Shown here one piece after another: positions 11,334-22,228 of a stretch of DNA of 64,000 nt. Positions within the stretch are counted from its first letter, which is position 1, and every line of letters begins with the position of its first letter. Position numbers and translations under genes: made by a program. The notes beneath the pieces were generated by a model, which was not told where the DNA came from, ran no database searches, and was given only the letters and a program-made list of their open reading frames with translations. This DNA comes from Rhizodiscina lignyota (taxonomy: Eukaryota; Ascomycota; Dothideomycetes; Aulographales; Rhizodiscinaceae). The DNA is taken from NCBI GenBank assembly GCA_010015805.1, contig ML978123.1, forward strand, positions 434,001 through 498,000, written 5' to 3'.

Positions 11334-12473
11334 ATGACTTCGCGGCCTCCAATCAATGTTGGCATTGTAGGCCTCACTACTAACGATAAGAGCAGCTGGG
11401 CTGCGCGAGCTCACCTTCCCTACTTGCTTAAGTCTCCTCATTATCGCGTTCAGGGCGTATGCAACCGCACGGTGGAATCAGCGCAGCTCGCCATCGAGAC
11501 CTTCCACCTGCCCTCATCAGCACGGGCGTACTCATCCATTGCGGAACTTGGCGCTGACGAGGAAATTGATCTCGTCGTTGTCTGTACCCGCGTTGACACT
11601 CATTATGGAATCATCAAACCGCTTCTGGAGCGAATGGAACAGGAGGGCGAAAAGAAGAAGGACATGTTCGTCGAGTGGCCTCTCGGTGCCAATCTGGCGC
11701 AAGGGCGCGAGCTGGCACGCCTAGCAAGAGAAGTCAACGGCCCCATCAAGACAGTCATTGGCCTGCAGGCGCGCATGAATCCGGCGTTTTCGAAGATCAA
11801 GGAAATCTTGTCCTCTGGTCGGATCGGAAACGTGCTCAGCGTCGATGTGCGTGCCACGGCACCCAACGTAGTCGTCGAGATGCCAGCGAACCGAGCTTAT
11901 TTCGCGGACCGGAGCAGCGGCGGCAACCTCCTCACCATCAGGGCGATGCATGTTCTCGACCCTGCCTTCTTCGTTCACGGCGAGCCTGTGGGCCCGCTTC
12001 GAGCGCTTCTAGGTAATCAGGTCCCGTACATGCTAGTCAAGGAGGAGGACGGGAGTACCAAGCGTATCGAAAAGGATACGCCGGATCACATCGCCATCTC
12101 GGGCCACATGGCCTCGGCTTCTGGGCCATTGTTCAATTTCTACATGCGTGGCGGCAAGCCATTCAAGGACGAGCCAGGACTGGTGTGGTCTGTCTATGGC
12201 GATGAGGGAGAAATGCAGATATCGTGTGAGAGCTCGGCGATCCAGATGAGCTTTCCGTTGACAGTCAAGATCTACGACAACAAGACTGATGATGTTGAGA
12301 CTGTCGACGTAGCGGGGCTAGATAGAGGGCTCTGCGCGGATCTAACGCCCGAGGCAAGGGACGTTGGAAGATTGTACGAGGCGTATGCTCTCGGAAAAGA
12401 CTACGGAGATTGGGAATTGGCCGTCAGACGCCATGAATTGGTGGAACAGATATACAGGGAGGGTGGGCTATAG
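11334..12473 (+). CDS. Gfo/Idh/MocA-family oxidoreductase, Gal80-like
   Basis: Single exon of 379 residues. It starts with a Rossmann nucleotide site (NVGIVGL, residues 8-14), then a second strand ending VCNRTVESA and VVVCTRVDTHY. The family EKP motif is VEWPLG here, the variant seen in the Gal80-like branch. The C-terminal alpha/beta domain contains HVLDPAFFVHGEP and GLVWSVYGDEGEMQIS. Bacterial and fungal members reduce or oxidise sugars and cyclitols with NAD(P); Gal80 itself has become a transcriptional inhibitor that still binds NAD(P). Enzyme and regulator are both possible; Lys to Trp in EKP makes ordinary catalysis less certain. The ATG has a good CACC context. Its neighbours, an ADH and an AKR, suggest a shared pathway. 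Confidence 0.88.
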   Translation: MTSRPPINVGIVGLTTNDKSSWAARAHLPYLLKSPHYRVQGVCNRTVESAQLAIETFHLPSSARAYSSIAELGADEEIDLVVVCTRVDTHYGIIKPLLERMEQEGEKKKDMFVEWPLGANLAQGRELARLAREVNGPIKTVIGLQARMNPAFSKIKEILSSGRIGNVLSVDVRATAPNVVVEMPANRAYFADRSSGGNLLTIRAMHVLDPAFFVHGEPVGPLRALLGNQVPYMLVKEEDGSTKRIEKDTPDHIAISGHMASASGPLFNFYMRGGKPFKDEPGLVWSVYGDEGEMQISCESSAIQMSFPLTVKIYDNKTDDVETVDVAGLDRGLCADLTPEARDVGRLYEAYALGKDYGDWELAVRRHELVEQIYREGGL

Positions 12474-13322
12474 ACCATGATAAGCTATTCTTTCGCAGTC
12501 TTCTATTCAGGAAGCCCGAGACATCGCCGTAGGGCATTCGGACGAGTTCGAGGCCAGTGGCAACATCAACATGCGAGCTCATACAAGGCGGTAGCAGAGC
12601 TGCAAGGAAACGCCGTTGGATCTTGACTGCCGAGTGTCGTGAGGATGACATGTGAATGGCATTGGAAGGGTTACAGTATACCGTTCGAAGGTAGCCGGCC
12701 CGTGTTGTCGATGAGATGGGCCGGTGCTTCAGGCCATGCGCATCCTTCCAAGCCCTTCATGAAGTCAGTTCATGTTACACCATTCGTACTTACGGTTCAC
12801 TCCTTATCAACGACCGCGTATGCCTAGGGAGAGCACCCACTTAATGCTAGACCTGGCATTCCCGGGTCTAGTACCTAAACTCCGGGTGTCCAAGGCACCT
12901 AGCTCTGGGGTCCATGGGTGCTCCAGCCCCCGTGATACGGGTACTTCAGCACCGAGGCTGGGGGCACTTTAGTACCGAGGCCGGGAATGCGCTATCCCTT
13001 ATCTAAAGGTACCGGACACTCGTGTGGGTCTTGACCCGGGAGAGAGCATTGCGTGACGCCGTGATCATAGTGGATTTCAATCAGTTGGATCGATCTTTAG
13101 CGGATTGAACTTGCTTCGAAATTTTTGTGTCGCATCCGACGTTAAAGCTCAGCTGTAGCTGTAGCCAATCAGAGGGGGGTAGAGATATACTGCCTCAAAA
13201 CCCCCTTCCTTTCAATCGTGCACCAGGGGTACCAGTCGTCTAAGATAGCCAGCCGCGATCGACCCGACGGATTTAAATCCACTATGGCCGTACTTCCCAG
13301 ATGCTTCAAAATGAGAGCACAA
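12474..13322. other. Intergenic stretch with a fold-back repeat
   Basis: No coding sequence was recognised. It contains the inverted repeat at 12856-12990 and, at its right end, the promoter of the aldo-keto reductase. Confidence 0.5.
12856..12990. repeat. MITE-like imperfect inverted repeat
   Basis: The ends are a perfect 10-bp inverted pair (GCATTCCCGG at 12856-12865, CCGGGAATGC at 12981-12990). The arms continue to match imperfectly inward (for example GTACCTAAA against TTTAGTAC). The right arm also holds a 23-25 nt direct repeat (ACTTCAGCACCGAGGCTGGG and ACTTTAGTACCGAGGCCGGG) whose copies differ only by C/T changes. No target-site duplication is evident. It could be a small non-autonomous DNA transposon or simply a long hairpin. 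Confidence 0.45.
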
Positions 13323-13329
13323 TATATAA
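13323..13329 (+). promoter_or_regulatory. TATA-like box of the aldo-keto reductase gene
   Basis: TATATAA, about 100 nt upstream of the ATG at 13426, within an AT-rich patch. Confidence 0.35.
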
Positions 13330-13425
13330 TTTACCAATAGGTATTTAGGTGCTCTAGAGACCCGTTGCTTGGACGTGATGGATTCGTTTCCCCAACAACA
13401 CATTTTCCTGCCCCTTGTTCTAGAC

Positions 13426-14714
13426 ATGGCACTTTGGCCACCGGCACCGCTGCCGAAAAGCCCGCTCGGCTTCTACAGGCTTCTTGGTCCAAAATGTGGA
13501 CTTCGCGTCTCACCGATCTGCCTCGGGGCGATGAATTTCGGCGACGGTTGGTGAGTGCCGAACTGACGCCTCTATATTGGCCCGTCAAAGGGACTTGCGT
13601 TTACGATTCTCCCATAGGAAACACCAAATGGGCCTTTGCTCCAAGGAGACGACGTATGAGATCCTGGACTACTTCAAGTCGAAGGGAGGCAATTTCGTAG
13701 ACACCGCGAACGCGTATTAATGGGAAGACTCGGAGGCGTGGCTTGGGGACTGGATGGAGGCGAGAAATTGCCGAGAGCAGATGGTCGTTGCAACCAAGTA
13801 CACGACGAACTATCAGCTCTACAAAGGTACCGATGAAATCATTCAAGCCAACTATGGCGGAAATAGCATGAAGAGTATGAGGGTTTCTGTCGACGCGAGC
13901 TTGAAGAAACTCAAGACAGATTACATTGATATCCTCTATGTCCACTGGGTAAGTCGGCGCCGCATGTCCACAATTTCACAAGGGCGTGCCCGAGCTGACA
14001 GGCTCGGTGTAACAGTGGTCGTACGACACTCCGATCGAGGAGATTATGCACGGACTCAACGACCTGGTCGTCCAAGGCAAGGTTCTGTATCTGGGAATCT
14101 CGGATACCCCGGCCTGGATCGTGAGCCGCGCGAACACCTACGCGCGCGCGCTTGGGCTGCGTCCCTTCGTGGTGTACCAGGGCAACTGGTCTGCCGCGCA
14201 GAGATCGTTCGAACGAGAAATCATCCCCATGGCTCGGGCAGAGGGGATGGCGCTTGCGCCTTGGGGCGTGCTCGGCGGCGGACTCTTCAAGACGGAGGAG
14301 CAGTTGAAGCAGCAGGAGGGTCGGAAGGGCCGCACGCCGTCTGAGGCGCAAAAGAAGGTCAGCAAGGCACTCGAGGAAATCGCCAAGAGCAAGGGCACCA
14401 TCATGACTTCCGTGGCCTTCGCATATGTGATATATAAGTATCCCTACGTCTTCCCAATCTGCGGAGGCCGGAATGTGAAGCATCTCGAGGGCAACATTGC
14501 GGCGTTGGAGTTGAAGCTGTCCAAGGAGGATATCAAGGCCATCGAGTCCGCTGTTCCTTTCGATCGCGGTTTCCCGTATTCCATGCTGAACCCACAGCTT
14601 GACGACATGTTTGAAGGGCCGATGGATATCTACCTGAACAAGGCCTACGTTCACATCGACCAGGTGGGCGTGGAGAAACCAATCACTCCGGGTGAGCATA
14701 CATTCGCGGAATAG
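13426..14714 (+). pseudogene. Aldo-keto reductase (norsolorinic acid reductase-like) with in-frame TAA
   Basis: Exons 13426-13550, 13618-13948 and 14016-14714 give 384 codons in a continuous frame except for TAA at 13718-13720 (codon 76). The protein is otherwise a complete AKR: N-terminal GLRVSPICLGAMNFGDGW; catalytic tetrad Asp and Tyr in FVDTANAY, Lys in VATKYTTNY and His in YVHWW; then VQGKVLYLGISDTPAW, and cofactor-region PICGGRNVKHLEGN. The stop follows NAY, where relatives have Gln or Asn, so CAA to TAA explains it. No splice sites flank the stop in a way that would remove it. AflF/NorB-type members reduce aryl aldehydes or ketones in secondary metabolism. Because the reading frame after the stop shows no other damage, the loss is recent or an allele; a downstream Met cannot restore the catalytic Asp and Tyr. 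Confidence 0.75.
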
Positions 14715-16570
14715 AGCTGGCGAGGATACTGCTGTTCATCCAAAAGAATTGGTCAAATTAAAAGCTTAGAACCTGAAACCCCACATTTAACAAATTTCCT
14801 GCTCGCATTCATCCAACATCTCTTCACTCCCAAGGTTGAGTCACGACTACTGACCTTTGCCGCGTTTCTTCATCGTAAATCGTAGAGTCCACAGGTATTT
14901 TAGGCTCGCGAGGTGGAATCGTATCTTGATCAATGATCGGTACTTACATGGTCTGTAAGAGGTAGACTCATGCCCATCGTAGAACGACGGCGGGCAGATA
15001 AAGACGGTAGAACGGTCAGCTAGGAAATCGGCCTGCCGTAACAGGGGCGGCGAAAAGATAGCAGGATCAGGTGTCATTAGAAAAGGATACTAGGAAATAA
15101 CAGAGAGTCGCAGAAGGAAGAAACAGGGAGTGTAATAGATAGGGGTAAGAATTCTGCGTAGTAGCAACGGAGACCAATGTCGAGCGCTCCATGCCAGCCG
15201 ATCAACGTAGAATTGCAATCAGCGTACAGTACAATAAGTCCGTTGAGAAAAAATAGTCGCACCCTGAGTCAAGCAAAGTATACGGCGAAACTTCAGTGGC
15301 GGACTAATGGCAGCCTTCGAAATTGACCGTTAGCCACAAGCACTTCACCGGCGCTCTACCTTGGGAACTGTAGCCGGAGAAATACGAACAACTCCCAGGG
15401 CGCACACGTCAATAGTGCGATGAGAGACGACGCCAGACGTATAGAAATAATGACGATTGCAATTGAGTTGGTGCAATTGACGCGAGGAGGACCAGGTGGA
15501 GTTGCGACGCGTATCTCGCATTCTAGGTATCAACACCGCTCAGTGAAGCCGTTCGGAGTTCGAAATCGCGGGGACTATAGATGATAGATCGCATCGGATT
15601 GGATGCTCATGACGATTTGAGCACGATTGCGCGTTGGCGTGACGCGGCTAATAGCAGTCGGACTTCGAGAAGACGATGCAGAAGACGAGATCAACAAAAC
15701 GGCCTGAGCGAATTCGGAGTGAGGTCTAACTAAGCACGGTAATCTCCACTCCGGGTCAACCGCCAAGGCAAAGTGGACAGACAAAAGCTAGCGGATTTCT
15801 TGGCAGGGCTGAGTACGTTTTGAGTCAGAAGCGGACGGGACCTGGCCCCCATGACAAAGCCGTCCCTATGCAACATCACTTCGCGCCCTAACCACGCCCT
15901 AACCACTCCCTCATCCAGACAAGTGACTTCTGCCTTTGTCGGTATCGTGGCTTAGAAATTGCATTGTACCATTAACGAAGTTTTGGTCGCATGATGTTGC
16001 CATCGTGATCGCGCTCACCGAAGAGTGCGCTCACCGAAGGGTATTGCCGGTCTCGCAACCAGAATCTCATTCCAACATAAGCCAGGAAGTCTCCGGGTGA
16101 CTCAATCCGGTAACCCGTTGAGTGTCCATTTAGCGAAAAGACGGCGCCGCGCGCCATGCAGGAGGATGGTCCTTTTTGTTTCGTCAGTTATGGTGAAATT
16201 AGCCAACAGACGTGCCGCCTGATTCTGAGCGTGAACTCCTGTTGGTCGAACGCGCCTGAGGCCATGTACGGAGTTGAGGCGGCACAGCCTTTGCAAGACC
16301 ATGTGCACCCTGGATTATGGAGAGATTCAATCGGAGTTGGAAGCCGTAATGCAAACTACGTGGGCCGAATACGAGCGGAAATAGTTATGACTGCTGATGC
16401 CTTGGGCATGTAGGTATATAGTCATACACCGTTTCTCTGAATATCGCGTTCAATCTATTCAGTCCATTAGTACACCGTCTCCAGCGTAGATCTTCTCGAT
16501 CCCACTTGCAATCTACATAATCATTCTTCTGTTGCAGACTCATCAGTATATCCATCAAGCCATCTCTACA
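14715..16570. other. Intergenic stretch, no gene seen
   Basis: About 1.86 kb with only short, compositionally random frames on both strands. It carries the promoter of the small gene that follows; TATATA occurs near 16413. Confidence 0.55.
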
Positions 16571-16882
16571 ATGTCGGCCTCTCATACTGCCGCCTACATC
16601 CGGGCAGACTCCACTTCTCCCTCTACCTCAACGCCCTCCAAGACAAATTCGAATTCAAAGCCGCACACAGCTGCGGATAGTGCTTCGATTCAGAGCGCAT
16701 CGACTACCAACAGCTCAACGCACCTGCTCAAATCGATGTTCAAGAAGTCTGACAACTCCAATTATAAGAAACTGGACGACAAGAAATCAGACAAAGCAGA
16801 GAAGAGAGCCGAGAAAAACAAGAACCTCACCAAGACTTTGGCTTCGACTGAGGCAGCTGCGACCTACATGATGTTCAGATAG
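16571..16882 (+). CDS. Small Ser/Thr- and Lys-rich protein of unknown function
   Basis: 103 codons in one exon. The first half is low-complexity Ser/Thr/Asn/Pro (ADSTSPSTSTPSKTNSNSK). The second half is a charged, probably helical stretch (FKKSDNSNYKKLDDKKSDK then AEKRAEKNKNL) ending ATYMMFR. I recognise no family and see no signal peptide or membrane segment. The ATG in CTACAATG was chosen over an upstream Met because the leader before it is pyrimidine-rich and the upstream residues do not look coding. The strong amino-acid bias, consistent over the whole frame, favours a real gene, but a chance frame cannot be excluded. Confidence 0.5.
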   Translation: MSASHTAAYIRADSTSPSTSTPSKTNSNSKPHTAADSASIQSASTTNSSTHLLKSMFKKSDNSNYKKLDDKKSDKAEKRAEKNKNLTKTLASTEAAATYMMFR

Positions 16883-17559
16883 GCATCATAATTGGACGCC
16901 AAGAGCAGCTTCAACACAATTCAGAATGCGACAAGGTCAACAACGGCCCCTATAAGCAACACATCGCTTCCGGCCTCCGGTTTCGGAAGACTCCTTCAGT
17001 CATGTGGCGTTCTTAAAATATTGGCTTTGGGTTCAGACTGGTACATGGGCTAAAGACCATTAGGATCGACGGATGAACAATGACGTTGGGTCGGCGGGTT
17101 GTGGTGATGACCACCGCAACGTATGTAAACCGCGGTGATGTTAAACAGCACACAGTATCAGGAACGCTGCGCGGTACTGTTAGGAGAACAGGGAGCTTAA
17201 TGATTTTTTATTGTATCTATCACTTCTGTTTCACAGTCTTATATCAGCTTGAGAATTCATAAACACTGAGCAAATAGCGTTCACCCACCAATCAAGTCAA
17301 AGATCTCATTATGAACAACGATATTTCTCCCATTTCCACATCATAACTATCTAATTGATAAACTCCAAAGGCGCTTAGTATCCATGTACGCACCTCATCA
17401 TCACAGGATCATAGCGTCGGTGATCATCGGCACAGGTTACACGAGGCAGCAACACCACTTAACCTCGAAATTAACTTCTTAAACACAACTCTGCGTACCC
17501 TCCTCAAAGTTTAAGCGACGCGAACGCGTACGTCACGAGGCGCACCAGCACACAGAGGC
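16883..17559. other. Intergenic stretch and promoter region
   Basis: No coding sequence was recognised. The right end, from about 17460, becomes C-rich on the plus strand, as is usual in fungal core promoters. Confidence 0.5.
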
Positions 17560-17565
17560 TATAAA
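17560..17565 (+). promoter_or_regulatory. TATA box upstream of the SANT-like gene
   Basis: TATAAA, about 200 nt before the ATG at 17764, followed by a C/T/A-rich leader. A CRE-like TACGTCA lies 25 nt further upstream (17529-17535), a possible bZIP site. Confidence 0.5.
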
Positions 17566-17763
17566 ATCTCCACCGCCCTCCACGGACCTTCAACCTTTCT
17601 TCTTCCACCACAACACCAAACATATCTGTTGCTTGCAGCAGATAGAGCAAGTGGTCAGCATCATCACTAAATCCTGTAACGTAGAGAGTTCATCTCTCTG
17701 AGCGTCAGCAACACACGACTTCCATCAACAAGTGAAGCACACCACCTCACTACTGTTGTCAAG

Positions 17764-18910
17764 ATGCCTCGCCGTGGCAACCCCATGCGAACACCCTCCG
17801 AGGCAAGCCTGAACATAGCTGCCGACTTCCAGCAGCCCACTCATGGTCTTCCCATCGTCCGTCCCCAGGCCCCGGAACACCTCCCCTATCGTGGCCTTGG
17901 CAAGCGCAAGCTCACCACCACGCGTCCGAGCTATGCTGATCAAGGTGACGAGGGCGACACCAATGATGGTGATTATCGTGAGATGGACGCTGAATCATCT
18001 GCCCTGTTCGAACCCTCTCCTGCTAGCCGCCCAGGCAGGAAGAAGAAGCCTCGTCACTTTGGCGGCAACCTCGGTGCCCAGTCTGCTGCTGCGAAGGATC
18101 TCGCCAGAGAGGAGTTCGAGGAAGAAGACGACACTGACGATGAGGACTGCGAGGACGTCGTTGAGCCGGACGTGCCGCTTCACCAAACCCATGCGCACAA
18201 GCTCAAGGAGCACTACTTCGCTGACGAGACCTTCGGCGTCAACTTCGCCCTCGGCGGCTCCTCTCCCTCTGGCACGTTCAAGCTCGCTGGTCCTGGCGTA
18301 GTCAAGGTAAGTTAAGTCATCCCAGACCCCCACCTTTAGAACACCAATGTTATGTCAGGGCAAGCGCGTCCGTCCCGAGCACGACCCGGAAAACATCGAG
18401 ATCAAGAACATGCGCCAGTACGAGCACCTGTCGTGGACGGAGATCTGCCGCATCCTCAACGACGAGCGCGTCAGGAACGGCCAGATCCCTGACTTGAGCG
18501 AGGCGGCTGTGTACTCGCGCTTCGTGCGCAACGCTCCTCGTATCGCGGCTCAGCAGGGCGATGATGGCTTCGACCCCAAGGACTACATGCACCTCAAGAA
18601 CACCGGCACGCGCGACAATGGCTATGGCCCAGGTGCTGGTAGCAAGTCGGGCTATGTCCGTGGTGGTCGGCCTCAAGAGAAGAGGACTATTTGGGTAAGC
18701 TGCAAGTTGATTTTCGTATGGGATCCCTCTCTCTTTTGCACTGCTAATTCTTGAGTTTAATTGCAGGGCAAGCGCCTTGACGAGGCTCTGGTCGAAGCTG
18801 TCGCGGACGCTCGCAAGGCGTTCTGGGACAATGTGTCCGACCTCATGGAGGCACGGATGAGCAAGAAGATCCCTCCGGAGGCGTGTGCTGAGCGCTTCAA
18901 ATTGCTCTAA
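17764..18910 (+). CDS. Acidic nuclear-type protein with SANT/Myb-like helical segments
   Basis: 340 residues from exons 17764-18306, 18359-18694 and 18767-18910. Residues 1-130 are disordered and polar, with the basic patch RPGRKKKPRHFGG followed by a strongly acidic run (EEFEEEDDTDDEDCED). Residues ~195-245 (YEHLSWTEICRILNDERVRN then AAVYSRFVRNAP) have the spacing of a SANT/Myb-like three-helix unit. The last exon (LDEALVEAVADARKAFW then RMSKKIPPEACAERFKLL) looks like a second, related unit. The combination suggests a chromatin or DNA-binding factor; I do not recognise a named family. Exons 2 and 3 both begin with the codons GGC AAG CGC at phase 0. The TATA box and CAAG-ATG context support this start. 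Confidence 0.8.
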
Positions 18911-19846
18911 GCGACAACGACACGATACGAATCGACAACACCGATGCTTAAAGACGGCTCCTAAAGCGGTGTTATGGAGTACGACGGTTACTCCGAATGA
19001 CGGCAAGGCGGCAAGCGATAGGGCTTGCAATGAAAGTGGTGAATGAGGGATGAAGTTGGACGGCGGAGGAGTTTTAGGTGGTCTAAATTGTTCCAATTGT
19101 CTGGGATTCGGGTGGTTCGGTGACGGACATACTTGCATACTTGTTTCAATCAAGACTGCAAAAGTAAAAGTGAGCCGTGTGGGTTTCCCGCCGGCTAGGT
19201 GTTTTCATACAGTCCAACTTAATACCCTCTTTCAATGGAATAAACATTATAAACCCTGGAAAGAATGATTTTGCAATATCCTACCCGTGACGCTTACGCT
19301 GAGTCTGGTGGCATCTACGACATTACGGGAAGGCAATCTTCTAATCGTCCGGCAGCCATGGCAGCAGTGTGTGAGAATACGTTGCAATGGAATTTCGTTC
19401 ACGCTGGATATCAGCTGGACAGGCAGGTGAACATAGTCCTTTCAGAGCGGCACACTTCTGACACTCGAGAGTGCGGTGAGGCATCGAGACCCTACTGCTT
19501 GAGGCTCTCCAGTCAGCCTCGACAGTGCCAAAATTACTGGATTCAGAAGATGTGGAGAAGCTATTGGGAGACAAAGTTTTGATACCTAGAATTCGTCGTA
19601 CCAAAGCTGAAGCAACTTAAAGCGGTCGAACTGCCCGGCCCCCACGCCAATAACAAAATACCCGCTGTTGACGTCCCCTCGCGACCAATATACCCATCGT
19701 GCTAGTTATACAGTATGCAATCTGTTCCGATCCAAACGCCGCGCGTCCTTCACAAAATCCGCCGCCGGTGATCCGTTTTTTACCCGTGAACGCCAAAAGC
19801 AATGCGAAACAAACATCACATAAGGCCGCCCGCATTCACGAGCTGA
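18911..19846. other. Intergenic stretch between convergent genes
   Basis: Holds the 3' ends of the SANT-like gene and of SEC62. A 105-codon frame at 19265-19582 has no family likeness or codon-bias support and is not called. Confidence 0.5.
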
Positions 19847-21153
19847 TCAGTCATCCTCTGCCTCTTCCACGCTTGCGTGCATGGGGCGTTGAGTAACAGT
19901 GCCAGAGGGCGCTGGTGCCGTCTCTGCTGATGTGGTGCCAGTCTGGCTCTCGACTGCGACGGGAGCACTTAGGGTGGGGGTACTTTGGGCCGGAGCACTT
20001 TCGGGCGGAGCACTTTCGCCGGGGGCACTTGGGGTGGGAGTACTATCAGTCTCCGCAGGCTTGCCGTTCGCTTTACCATTGGCCTGTCCTGCCCTCTTCG
20101 CAGCTTTCTCGGCGCGTTTAGCTTTGGCGCGACGCTTCACTTCTTTGGGGTCCTGCATGTCGTCAAATTCTCATATGGAAGAAGTCGTGCAAAAATTACC
20201 TCATGCCATGCCCAGAATGGCTTAAACGAATCGAAGAAGCCCACATCCTCGAACAGGTTCGGGAACAGCCAGAGACCAGGTGGAGTGGCAAACATGGTGA
20301 TGATGAAGAGAATGAGACGGAAGATGGCCATGGCAAAGAACAGGCCCAGCAGGCCTGTCATGCCGACGCTGAGGTACCACACGCCTTGACGAAGGACCAG
20401 TGGCCAGAGCGGGAACATGACGACAGCGAAGACGGCGATGAGCGCGCCGACGGCGTACAATTTGTTCTTCCACTGCGAGCCCTCGTACAGCCACATGTAG
20501 TGCATGTCATCGTGCGCCTCTTGCTGCTGTTCGATCTTGACGGTCCACAAACCCTTGACGCGCTTCTGCTTGCCGTGATTGTGGCCCTCGTGTGGGTCGA
20601 CTTTGGAGACGCGCAGTGCGAGAAGTGAGAGAGGGAGAAGCTTGAATGTGTTTTCGGCGGTGGCACGGTCGGTGACGGGAGGCAGGAGATTGTTCTTCTT
20701 GCGGGCTTTCTCGTAGACGGGAGACTGGAGGGCGCGGATTGCTCGTTTGACTGCTTATACGTTAGTGGAGAGCTGCGGATATTGCCAGGGGAACAACACT
20801 CTACCTCTGAACAAGTCTCTTCGCTTCTCCTGGTAGATACAAGTGCGCGACTTCAGGTCTTGCGATCGAAGAAAGTGTGCAACTGCGAGCGCTTCTGGCT
20901 TCGGCGGTCCTGGGGTGATGGGTTGCTGGCGCATTTGCTGCTGTTGCTGTGCCGCTTGTTGTTGAGCTTGTGCTTGTTGCTGGGCCTGGTGCTGTTGCAT
21001 GGCTTGCTGCTTCAACTTCTCGACATATTGCTGGATGGTTAGGCCCTCCTTCTGCGCTGCTTCAGCGATTTGTCGCTGGATCATTTGGATTTGTTCGGGA
21101 GAAGGGTTCTGGCCGGGAGGGGGCCCCATGGGCATTGCCACTGGCTGTGCCAT
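19847..21153 (-). CDS. SEC62: Translocation protein SEC62
   Basis: 401 residues on the minus strand from exons 21153-20805, 20750-20200 and 20152-19847 (introns 54 and 47 nt). SEC62 is part of the Sec63 complex that drives post-translational import of proteins into the ER. Order of parts: Gln-rich N-terminus with a coiled-coil tendency; cytosolic domain with LRSQDLKSRTCIYQEKRRD, then NTFKLLPLSLLALRVSKVD; family block WTVKIEQQQEAHDDMHYMWL; two membrane segments (LYAVGALIAVFAVVMFPLWP and VGMTGLLGLFFAMAIFRLIL); Lys/Arg-rich cytosolic stretch (KRRAKAKRAEKAAKRA); Pro/Ser/Ala tail made of six 5-residue repeats. The start MAQPVAMP was preferred to an in-frame Met 14 codons upstream, which lies in likely leader sequence. 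It is head to head with the RPL12 gene. Confidence 0.93.
19955..20044. repeat. 15-nt minisatellite inside the SEC62 tail
   Basis: Six head-to-tail units of 15 nt, with GGAGCACTTT-like cores on the plus strand. On the minus strand they encode STPTP, SAPGE, SAPPE, SAPAQ, STPTL and SAPVA. The period is a multiple of three, so copy-number change would keep the frame. Confidence 0.8.
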
Positions 21154-21506
21154 CGTGACGTTTTGGAGGAGCGCGAACTCGTGTTCTGTGTGCAAGTGAA
21201 TGTTGGAATTTGGACGGATTAGTTTGCGGTGAATGTTTGCGAAGATGCCACTCTGGCTGTATGCGGTTGGTGAGATGCGCTAAGGGACCCCTGCAGCCCG
21301 TGCCAAAAATACTGGTGCCCGCGGGCGGGTGAACTGAGGTTGAACTTCGGGAGCAACTCGTGCAGCCGCAGCCGCACTTTGAAATTTTCCAAAGACACGG
21401 GCCAGAGCCTCAACTCTTCATCGACCTTAAGCAAGAGAATCGCCAACATCATCATTCTCTTCTACCAAGACTTATCGGAAGAGGCAGACTACCTCTCGCA
21501 CTAGCC
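21154..21506. promoter_or_regulatory. Shared divergent promoter of SEC62 and RPL12
   Basis: 353 nt separate the two start codons. Both genes belong to protein synthesis and export. No clear TATA box is visible. There are GC-rich stretches near 21310 and CATCATCATT pyrimidine/A tracts just before RPL12. Confidence 0.6.

Positions 21507-22228
<722 letters not shown>

Noticed and set aside
12900-12990. Likeness between the fold-back element and the SEC62 minisatellite (GGGGCACTTT words)
   Set aside because: Match limited to about 10 bases with different periods (about 24 and 15 nt); coincidence is more likely than common origin.
19265-19582. 105-codon plus-strand frame between convergent genes
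   Set aside because: No codon-bias or family support; sits in expected 3' sequence.
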